Shown here piece after piece: positions 1 to 6,719 of a stretch of 6,719 bases of DNA. Made by a program: the position numbers and the translations under genes. Location: positions 1 to 6,719 of the forward strand of contig DASZMJ010000576.1 of NCBI GenBank assembly GCA_035551935.1. The letters run 5' to 3'. The stretch is from DASZMJ01 sp035551935. GTDB lineage: Bacteria; Planctomycetota; Planctomycetia; Isosphaerales; Isosphaeraceae. The notes under the pieces were generated by a model, which had not been told where the DNA came from, searched no databases, and saw only the letters and a program-made list of their open reading frames with translations. Every line of letters begins with the position of its first letter. Within the stretch, counting starts at the first letter, position 1.

Positions 1-2882
1 GACCTGTGGACGGTCACCGCGGTCCCGTTCGGGCCGGCGTCGAACGTCAGGGCGGAGATGGTCGCCCCGCCGTAGTCGACGACCGGCGCGGTCGCGCCGA
101 TCGTCAGCGTGTGGTTGTCGACGTAGACGGTCTGGCCCGAAGTACCGTCGTTCATGTCGTCGATGGTCAGGGCGGTCGTGCCGGTGATCGTCACGTTCCC
201 GAGGGTATTCGCCGCGTTCGAGGCGTCGCCCAGGTTGACGGCGTTGCCGGTCGCCGTCCCCAGGTTCAGCGTCGTCGGGGCCCGGCCCGAGGACGCGAGG
301 GGCGAGCCCGTCACGTTGACCGTGTTGCCGCCCGCGTTGGCGTCGAACGTCAGCCCGGTGAGGGTCGCCCCGCTGTAGTCGAACGTCGGCAGCGGCAAGC
401 CGAAGTCGAGGCTCGACGCCGTGATCGTCGCGGTCCGCGCGCCGGTGGAGTTCGTGTCGTCGATGGTCAGGGCGGTCGTGCCGGTGACGGTCACGCCGTT
501 GAGCCTCGAGGCGCCGAGTCCCCCGGTGCCGACCTCGACCGAGTTGTTCGTCGACGACCCCATCGCCAGGAGGATCTGGTTCCCCATCGCGAGGTACGGC
601 GAGAACGCCACGTCGATCGTCTCGGCGGCCGTCGCGGGGGCGTCGATCGTCAGGGTCTCGATGTAGTCGCCGAAGTAGCTGAAGGTGGGCAGCGGCGCGT
701 TGCCGAAGGAGATGTCGGCCCCCTCGAAGGTTATCGTCCCGCCGAACGGGTCGGACGAGTCGTCGATGGTCAGGCCGAACGTGCCGTTGAGCGTCATGCT
801 CCCCAAGTAGCGGGCGGCGAAGGAGGGGGCCCCCAGGCTCACGGCATTGGTCGTCGAGCTGCTCATGGTCAGCGTGACCGTGGCCCCGGCGGGCGTGCCA
901 TAGACGACGACCGAGTCCGTCCCCGAGCTGGCGTCGATCGTCAGGCCCGAGAGGCCGCTGAAGTCGATCGCCGCCGGCGTCAGGCCGCTGAGCTGAGGGG
1001 CGAACAGCTTGACGTTCGAGCGGTCGCCGCCGTCCTGCGAGTCGTCGACGGTCAGGTTCACCGAGCCGCCGGTGCTCTGGACGGTGATCGGCATCAGCAG
1101 GCCCTGGGCGCCGGTGCCGCTGACGCCGCCGAGGGTGACGTTGTCGGCCGACGAGCCCCCTTGGGTGTCGATGGTCATCAGGCCACCCGAGCCGGTCCCC
1201 TGCACGGTGACGGTGTCGACGCCGCCGCCGGTGTCGAGCGTCACGTCGGCGATGCCCGGCGTGCCGGTGACGGTGAACGTGTTGCCGCCCGAGCCGCCCT
1301 CGACCATCAGCGCCGAGACGCTGGTCGAGAGGTTGATCGTCGCCGGGTCCAGGCCGGTCAGCGCCGTGTCGCTGAGGGTGACGGTCCGGGCGATCGTGTC
1401 GGCCGAGTCATCGACGGTCAGCGCGATCGAGCCGGTCGTGGGGCCGACGTCGACCGTCCCCTGGATCGACTGGGCGCCGATGCCGGCGACGCCACCGAGC
1501 GTCACGTTGTCGGCCGACACGCCCCCCTGGGTGTCGAGGATCAGCGTGCTCCCCGCGCCAGTGGCCTGGACGTCGATGTTGTCGACGCCCGTGCCCGAGT
1601 GGATCGCGGTCGTGATCAAGACGGGCGTGCCGGTGACGGTGATCGTGTTGCCGCCCGAGCCGCCATCCAGGGTCAGCGACGCGAGGCTCGCGCTGGAGTA
1701 ATTGAATTTCGGCAGTTGCGTGACGCCGAAGGAGAGGCTCGACGCGCCGACTGTGGCGGTGGCCGGGCCCGTATCGGCCGAGTCGTCGACGGTCAGGGTG
1801 TTCGAGGAGCCGGTCGACACGATCTGGAACTGGTCGGCGGGGAGGCCGCTGGCGGCGTTGGTCGCGTCGCCGATGTTGATCGTGTTCGTCCCGCCCGAGC
1901 CGCTGACGATCCTCACGGTGCTACTCACCACGGGGGCGCCGGTCACGTCGATCGTGGCCCCGCCGAGGTTGGTCGTGCCGAAGGCCAGCGTGGAGATGTT
2001 GGTCAACCCGCCGAAGTCGACCGTCCCCGGGGCCAGGCCGGTGAGCTGGGTGGCGGTCAGGTTCACCGTCTCCGGCGTGACGGTCCCGAGCAGGTCGTCG
2101 ACGGCGACGGTCGTGGCGCCCGAGCCGCTCAGGGTGATCGCGCCGTTGACGTTCTGCGCCCCGACGCCCGAGGCCCCGCCGACGCTGACCGTGTTCGTCC
2201 CGGCGCCGACGCCGATGTCGACGGGGCTCGAGCTGCCCGTGACGTTGAAGGTATTCCCGCCGCCGCCGCCGGTGAGCGTCACCGGCTCGCCGGAGCGGGT
2301 GCCGGTGACGTTGTAGGCGTCGGCCTGGGTGCCCCCCTTCAGCGTGATGCCGCCGCCGAGGTCGCCGCCGGAGGCGTTGACGCTGATTCCCAGCGGGGTC
2401 GAGATGGCCCCGTTGTTGATCGTGTAGGCGTTGGTGCCGCTGGCCGTCGAGGTGTCGGTGCTGTCGTCGATCGTCAGCGCGACGTTCGACCCGCCGTTGA
2501 CGATGTTGATCTGCGCCTGGTTGGTGATGGCCGGCGAGAGGCGGTAGTCACCGAGGAAGATGGTGTGCGTGTTCGAGCCGGAGGTCGGGTCGACGTTGAT
2601 CGTCGAGCTGGTCGAGGCGGCGAGGGTCGTATTGGAACCGTTCCCGCTCCAGTCGGGGCTGAAGTTCGTGCCGTCGACGCTGTGATAGAGGTTGCCGCCC
2701 GACTGGACAATGTAGAGCGTGTCGGCGTTGCCGTCGCTCGTGGCGGTCGCGGTCGAGCCGGTGATCGAGAAGGTCCAGGTCAGGAGCCTGCGGTCCTCGA
2801 GCCGCTCGAAGGCCGCCCGCCGTTGCCGGCGGCTCCGCCGATCGGCTCGTAATCGTCGCTGCGTTGCGAGATTCGTCGTCAT
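1..2882 (-). CDS. Giant LEPR-XLL-type repetitive extracellular protein, 5' part (C-terminus outside window)
   Basis: Read on the minus strand from the ATG at 2882-2880, the frame stays open for 960 codons to the window edge, so the C-terminus is missing. The N-terminus is very basic and lacks a normal hydrophobic signal peptide. It carries FERLEDRRLLT at residues 25-35, matching the LEPR-XLL signature found at the start of many large planctomycetal extracellular proteins. The rest is rich in Thr, Ser, Gly, Ala, Val, Asp and Asn; I found almost no lysine and no cysteine. It is built from repeats marked by L-T-[IV]-D-D (one V-A-V-D-D) at residues 136, 259, 363, 488, 610, 704, 805 and 905. Short G-G-N-T-x-T-V-T-G runs lie between them, suggesting stacked beta strands or a beta-helix. 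Likely role: cell-surface or secreted structural/adhesive protein (inference); no catalytic motif is visible. Start choice: AAGGA lies 10 nt upstream, and the LEPR-like motif falls where the family has it. It is divergent from the 207-aa gene. Family confident, function unknown. Confidence 0.88.
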   Translation of the reverse strand, partial: MTTNLATQRRLRADRRSRRQRRAAFERLEDRRLLTWTFSITGSTATATSDGNADTLYIVQSGGNLYHSVDGTNFSPDWSGNGSNTTLAASTSSTINVDPTSGSNTHTIFLGDYRLSPAITNQAQINIVNGGSNVALTIDDSTDTSTASGTNAYTINNGAISTPLGISVNASGGDLGGGITLKGGTQADAYNVTGTRSGEPVTLTGGGGGNTFNVTGSSSPVDIGVGAGTNTVSVGGASGVGAQNVNGAITLSGSGATTVAVDDLLGTVTPETVNLTATQLTGLAPGTVDFGGLTNISTLAFGTTNLGGATIDVTGAPVVSSTVRIVSGSGGTNTINIGDATNAASGLPADQFQIVSTGSSNTLTVDDSADTGPATATVGASSLSFGVTQLPKFNYSSASLASLTLDGGSGGNTITVTGTPVLITTAIHSGTGVDNIDVQATGAGSTLILDTQGGVSADNVTLGGVAGIGAQSIQGTVDVGPTTGSIALTVDDSADTIARTVTLSDTALTGLDPATINLSTSVSALMVEGGSGGNTFTVTGTPGIADVTLDTGGGVDTVTVQGTGSGGLMTIDTQGGSSADNVTLGGVSGTGAQGLLMPITVQSTGGSVNLTVDDSQDGGDRSNVKLFAPQLSGLTPAAIDFSGLSGLTIDASSGTDSVVVYGTPAGATVTLTMSSSTTNAVSLGAPSFAARYLGSMTLNGTFGLTIDDSSDPFGGTITFEGADISFGNAPLPTFSYFGDYIETLTIDAPATAAETIDVAFSPYLAMGNQILLAMGSSTNNSVEVGTGGLGASRLNGVTVTGTTALTIDDTNSTGARTATITASSLDFGLPLPTFDYSGATLTGLTFDANAGGNTVNVTGSPLASSGRAPTTLNLGTATGNAVNLGDASNAANTLGNVTITGTTALTIDDMNDGTSGQTVYVDNHTLTIGATAPVVDYGGATISALTFDAGPNGTAVTVHR
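156..2477 (-). repeat. Eight tandem ~94-125-residue repeats inside the giant extracellular protein
   Basis: The sequence coding L-T-[IV]-D-D recurs at 2463-2477, 2094-2108 (degenerate, VAVDD), 1782-1796, 1407-1421, 1041-1055, 759-773, 456-470 and 156-170. The steps are 369, 312, 375, 366, 282, 303 and 300 bp. A second marker, close to SADNVTLGGVSGTGAQ, occurs at residues 228-243 (diverged), 456-471 and 578-593, in register with the first. Some units are similar at DNA level: 155-187 is identical to 455-487 over 33 bases, and the bases from 1135 closely match those from 1501, 366 bp away. This points to growth of the gene by in-frame unit duplication. Confidence 0.85.
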
Positions 2883-2890
2883 GGAGGGTC

Positions 2891-2897
2891 ATTCCTT
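2891..2897 (-). promoter_or_regulatory. Ribosome binding site of the giant LEPR-XLL gene
   Basis: The minus strand reads AAGGAAT here. The AAGGA core ends 10 nt before the ATG at 2882. The other nearby ATG (2892-2890) is in a different frame and starts only an arginine-rich frame without family features, so this site supports the 2882 start. Confidence 0.55.
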
Positions 2898-3008
2898 GAG
2901 GGGAGAGGGACCTCGCCGGGCCTCGATGCACCTCGGACGACGGGCGGCCTGCGCCCCGTCGCGTCCGGGCCGCCACCGTCGGCGATCGTGGGCCGATCGG
3001 GTCGGGTC

Positions 3009-3028
3009 GCGCACGATTCGTCGTGCGC
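3009..3028. promoter_or_regulatory. Perfect dyad GCGCACGA-ttcg-TCGTGCGC, possible operator or leader hairpin
   Basis: Two 8-base arms (3009-3016 and 3021-3028) are exact reverse complements around a 4-base centre. The element lies about 127 bp upstream of the giant gene's start and downstream of its candidate promoter. It could be a hairpin in that gene's leader or a DNA operator. On the plus strand the loop would be UUCG, but closed by A-U, so it is not the classic extra-stable C(UUCG)G loop. No regulator can be named. Confidence 0.4.
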
Positions 3029-3069
3029 CGCCATCGTCACTCGGAGGAATGGACCCGACCTTACCCACA

Positions 3070-3098
3070 CTCCTAGGACGACTCTCGCCGCTCGTCAA
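3070..3098 (-). promoter_or_regulatory. Candidate sigma70-like promoter for the giant LEPR-XLL gene
   Basis: On the minus strand TTGACG (3098-3093) is followed after exactly 17 bases by TAGGAG (3075-3070). The -35 box matches TTGACA at 5 of 6 positions; the -10 box matches TATAAT only weakly (3 of 6). Transcription would start near 3063 and give a leader of about 180 nt that includes the dyad at 3009-3028. Confidence 0.3.
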
Positions 3099-3284
3099 AG
3101 ACCCGATCGGCTCACCCGATTCTTTAGGCTCGCAGTTGGCCATGGATGATTGCGATTATGGGTGCCATCGGACATGGTCCTTCGCCGGAGACCCGACGAT
3201 CCGACCCCTTCGAGAAAAAACTCAAGTCGCCCGGCGGGGCGGGCCGATGAGGGTCGAGGTCGGTAGGGATCGCGAGGATTAGGC

Positions 3285-3289
3285 GGAGG
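3285..3289 (+). promoter_or_regulatory. Ribosome binding site of the 207-aa gene
   Basis: GGAGG ends 7 nt before the ATG at 3297, near-ideal spacing. It decides between that ATG and the one at 3290, which overlaps the Shine-Dalgarno sequence and opens a different, low-complexity frame. Confidence 0.7.
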
Positions 3290-3296
3290 ATGCGGG

Positions 3297-3920
3297 ATGC
3301 GCCGACTCTGGCAACGCCTGTGGGCCGGCCGGGGGCCCGACCGGGCCGGCAGGGACCGGCGGAAGCGGTGCGCGCCGGAGGTGCTCGGGCTGGAGACGCG
3401 CGAGCTGCCGGTGATCACCGCGCTGACCGTCGCGGCGCGGCCGAACATCCTGGAGCCGCCCAACAACCGCTACGTCGCGGTCGAGGTCTCGGGGACGATC
3501 ACCGACACCCGCGGCCTGCCGCGGTCGGCCGCCTTCCGCGTGATCGACCAGTACCGCAAGATCGAGCCGAGGGGGCCGCTGGCCCTGACGCCGACCTCGA
3601 CCAAGAACCAGTTCGCCTACGACTTCACGATCCACCTCCAGGCCCGTCGCGCCGACAACATCGTCGCGGGCCGGCACTACTACGTCATCATCTCGGCCGG
3701 CGACCAGGACGGCGGGGTCGGCCGGACGATCCCCGTGCTCGTGCCCCACGGCCGGACCTACGTACCGCCGCCGCCCCGGAACCGCCCGGCGCCGTCGAAC
3801 AACCCGCACCGCAAGTCGGTCGTCGACCGCCAGGGGACCGTCCTGACGACGCCCCCCAGCGGCGTCAACGCCTTCACCAAGCTCTTCAGCGGCCTGGGCA
3901 ACGTCTTCAAGGGGCTATGA
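3297..3920 (+). CDS. LEPR-XLL-like secreted protein with one Ig-like/beta-sandwich region (hypothetical)
   Basis: The product has 207 residues. The N-terminus is strongly basic and ends in EVLGLETRELP (LETRELP at 32-38), a variant of the planctomycetal N-terminal signature also present in the divergent giant gene. Residues about 40-150 alternate polar and hydrophobic residues as in a beta-sandwich. They contain RPNILEPPNNRYVAVEV (48-64), which resembles the P-N-x-L-x-P-P-N start of Ig-like domains in secreted bacterial proteins. They end in GDQDGGVGRTIPVLVPH (135-151), like the last strand of such domains. A proline-rich stretch (about 156-170) leads to a short amphipathic C-terminus (about 189-207, with FTKLFSGLGNVFKGL). 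No enzyme motif is visible. Start choice: GGAGG lies 7 nt upstream, and this is the only frame with the signature. The stop lies 5 nt before the large inverted repeat. Probably exported and surface-associated; its function is unknown. Confidence 0.82.
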   Translation: MRRLWQRLWAGRGPDRAGRDRRKRCAPEVLGLETRELPVITALTVAARPNILEPPNNRYVAVEVSGTITDTRGLPRSAAFRVIDQYRKIEPRGPLALTPTSTKNQFAYDFTIHLQARRADNIVAGRHYYVIISAGDQDGGVGRTIPVLVPHGRTYVPPPPRNRPAPSNNPHRKSVVDRQGTVLTTPPSGVNAFTKLFSGLGNVFKGL

Positions 3921-3925
3921 GCGGA

Positions 3926-4040
3926 GAGAAGAGAAGAGAATCAACCGCAGATGACACAGATAAGAGAAGAATTTGAAAAATACTAAATTTCAAATTCTTC
4001 TCTTATCTGTGTCATCTGCGGTTGATTCTCTTCTCTTCTC
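3926..4040. repeat. Perfect 53-bp inverted repeat with 9-nt loop between convergent genes
   Basis: The left arm (3926-3978) and right arm (3988-4040) are exact reverse complements over all 53 bases, around the 9-nt centre AATACTAAA (3979-3987). The arms combine a purine/pyrimidine-rich outer part (GAGAA repeated), a middle with the degenerate tandem CGCAGATGA-CACAGATAA, and an AT-rich inner part. The element is much more AT-rich than either neighbouring gene. It begins 5 nt after the stop of the 207-aa gene and ends 11 nt before the end of glnN, filling nearly the whole gap. I see no target-site duplication and no encoded protein. It could be a MITE/REP-like mobile palindrome, a bidirectional transcription barrier, or both. 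Confidence 0.92.
3926..4040. terminator. Possible bidirectional transcription terminator / mRNA 3'-end hairpin
   Basis: The palindrome lies just past the stop codons of both convergent genes, where a shared terminator would sit, and either transcript could fold it into a 53-bp stem. Against a standard intrinsic terminator, the stem is far longer than usual, is not GC-rich near the loop, and is not followed by a U-run on either strand (plus-strand bases after the arm are CCTTCATCCC). Protection of mRNA ends or RNase III processing is an alternative. Confidence 0.4.
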
Positions 4041-4051
4041 CCTTCATCCCA

Positions 4052-6238
<2,187 letters not shown>

Positions 6239-6248
6239 GACTCGGGGG

Positions 6249-6254
6249 CTCCTC
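6249..6254 (-). promoter_or_regulatory. Ribosome binding site of glnN
   Basis: The minus strand reads GAGGAG, ending 10 nt before the glnN ATG at 6238. The spacing is slightly long, but this is the only clear Shine-Dalgarno match here and it agrees with the start expected for the family. Confidence 0.6.
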
Positions 6255-6317
6255 AGGGGGTGGTGGTCCGGAAGGGGTCCGATCGGGTGCGGCGACGACT
6301 CATCGTCGATCGCCCGC

Positions 6318-6347
6318 GACGCCGGCCGGGCGTCGTCGGCCCGGCCG
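6318..6347 (-). promoter_or_regulatory. Two mutually exclusive GC-rich hairpins in the glnN leader
   Basis: CGGCCGGGC (6323-6331) pairs perfectly with GCCCGGCCG (6339-6347) around a 7-nt loop. The overlapping GACGCC (6318-6323) pairs with GGCGTC (6329-6334) around 5 nt. Both cannot form at once. They lie about 80-110 bp upstream of the glnN start. Such pairs also arise by chance in GC-rich DNA, so a switching role is only a possibility. Confidence 0.25.
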
Positions 6348-6551
6348 TAGTTCGTCCGTCGTTGTCAACGATCGCGGGGGACGCGGAGCCTTTCGGGACG
6401 CCGGGGAGGGGGGCGAAACGCCGCGACGCCGGGTGCTGACCTCGGGAAGATCGTCGGCTCGACCGCGGTGGGAGGGCGTTCGGACCTCGTCGGGAAGTTG
6501 GTGCCACGAACCGATCGGGAGAGGAGCCGGTCCGTTGGTTCTCAAGTCCTG

Positions 6552-6590
6552 CGGCGACGGCCCCCGGCGCGTTGCCGAGTGCCGTCGCCG
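6552..6590 (-). promoter_or_regulatory. Strong stem-loop in the putative glnN 5' leader
   Basis: A 10-bp outer stem (6552-6561 with 6581-6590), a single mismatch, and a 6-bp inner stem (6563-6568 with 6574-6579) close a 5-nt loop. One inner pair (6564/6578) is G-U in minus-strand RNA but A-C on the plus strand, so the structure forms better in the glnN-sense transcript. It begins about 25 nt downstream of the TATAAT box, inside the leader if that box is used. It matches no riboswitch class I recognise. Confidence 0.4.
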
Positions 6591-6615
6591 GCGTCCATCC
6601 TTCGCTCGGGGAGAG

Positions 6616-6621
6616 ATTATA
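6616..6621 (-). promoter_or_regulatory. Candidate -10 box (TATAAT) of a glnN promoter
   Basis: The minus strand reads a perfect TATAAT in otherwise very GC-rich DNA. No good -35 box is found 17-18 nt upstream (TGGCGG or CTGGCG), so use would need an activator or another sigma preference. Transcription from here would give a leader of about 370 nt before glnN. Confidence 0.35.
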
Positions 6622-6719
6622 GCGGGGCGGTCCGGCCGCCGCCAGCCCCGCGCCCTCCCCCGTCGCAGGCACGCTCCGCGTGCCGTCCGCGACACCATCC
6701 CAGCATCGTCGGGCTGGCG

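Larger units (their letters stand above)
2883..3296. other. Divergent intergenic region between the two LEPR-XLL-like genes
   Basis: This 414-bp stretch separates the starts of two divergent genes and should hold both promoters. It contains a candidate minus-strand promoter (3070-3098), a perfect dyad (3009-3028) and both ribosome binding sites. For the plus-strand gene I see only a weak candidate (TTGGCC at 3136 and GATTAT at 3154, spaced too closely at 12 nt). Open frames crossing the region lack the strong G/C third-position bias of the real genes and are not called. Bases from about 3120 to 3220 are somewhat richer in A/T than the coding regions. Confidence 0.7.
6239..6719. other. Non-coding upstream region of glnN
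   Basis: This stretch of 481 bp to the window edge has no gene I can support. Minus-strand frames crossing it are rich in Arg, Pro and Ser, resemble no family and lack convincing start sites. It holds the glnN ribosome binding site, two GC-rich hairpins, a short palindrome CGTTG-T-CAACG at 6360-6370 (whose minus strand contains TTGACA), and a TATAAT box. Near the right edge a further hairpin joins GGCACG (6668-6673) and CGTGCC (6679-6684), with a possible outer GTCGC/GCGAC pair. The last may belong to a gene beyond the window. Confidence 0.6.

Noticed and set aside
6..2852. 948-codon open frame on the plus strand
   Set aside because: It is the codon-aligned antisense of the minus-strand LEPR-XLL gene. 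Its translation is low-complexity Arg/Gly/Asp/Val with no family resemblance, and its repeats are the mirror of the LT[IV]DD repeats.
2889..3143. 84-codon minus-strand frame in the divergent intergenic region
   Set aside because: Arg/Pro/Gly-rich, no family likeness, and it covers the candidate promoter and dyad. It also ends on top of the ribosome binding site of the giant gene.
3049..3282. 77-codon frame just before the 207-aa gene, with GGAGGA near its ATG
   Set aside because: The Shine-Dalgarno match almost touches the ATG, third codon positions are far less G/C-biased than in the real genes, and the protein resembles nothing. It probably reflects the intergenic control region.
3926..4040. 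CRISPR or classical insertion sequence as an explanation of the inverted repeat
   Set aside because: There is one palindrome, with no spacer series, no transposase and no visible target-site duplication.
6662..6693. Hairpin near the right edge as a terminator of an upstream gene
   Set aside because: No U-run follows it and the neighbouring gene is outside the window, so it cannot be distinguished from a chance GC-rich palindrome.
6253..6698. Minus-strand frames of 132-139 codons upstream of glnN
   Set aside because: Low-complexity Arg/Pro/Ser composition, no motif, and they span the TATAAT box and hairpins expected of a leader region.
6239..6719. Known glutamine riboswitch upstream of glnN
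   Set aside because: I could not find the conserved core of the glnA/downstream-peptide motifs by eye; only generic GC-rich hairpins are visible.

Overview
The window is high-GC DNA with strongly G/C-biased third codon positions in its real genes. It most likely comes from a planctomycete of the Isosphaeraceae type. The main evidence is two neighbouring genes whose products carry the N-terminal arginine-rich 'LEPR-XLL'-like signature (FERLEDRRLLT and LETRELP) typical of large planctomycetal extracellular proteins, next to a type III glutamine synthetase. The assignment to order or family is inference.

Layout from left to right. (1) 1-2882, minus strand: the 5' part (960 codons) of a very large repetitive extracellular beta-strand-repeat protein that runs off the left edge. 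It holds eight L-T-[IV]-D-D-centred repeats of about 94-125 residues. The long plus-strand open frame over the same stretch is its codon-aligned antisense shadow. (2) 2883-3296: divergent intergenic region with a candidate promoter for the giant gene and a perfect 8-bp dyad. (3) 3297-3920, plus strand: a 207-residue protein with the same kind of N-terminal signature, one Ig-like/beta-sandwich-type region and a proline-rich tail. (4) 3926-4040: a perfect 53-bp inverted repeat with a 9-nt loop, much more AT-rich than its surroundings, filling nearly all of the gap between two convergent genes. (5) 4052-6238, minus strand: complete glnN, type III glutamine synthetase (728 aa). (6) 6239-6719: long non-coding upstream region of glnN with a TATAAT box, a strong stem-loop and further GC-rich hairpins.

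How the genes relate: the two LEPR-XLL-like genes are divergent and may share a control region. glnN is convergent to the 207-aa gene, separated by the inverted repeat, and does cytoplasmic ammonium assimilation with no evident functional link to the surface proteins. I see no phage, CRISPR, transposase, tRNA or rRNA. The most unusual element is the 53-bp inverted repeat; I do not see convincing evidence of a wholly new multi-gene system.
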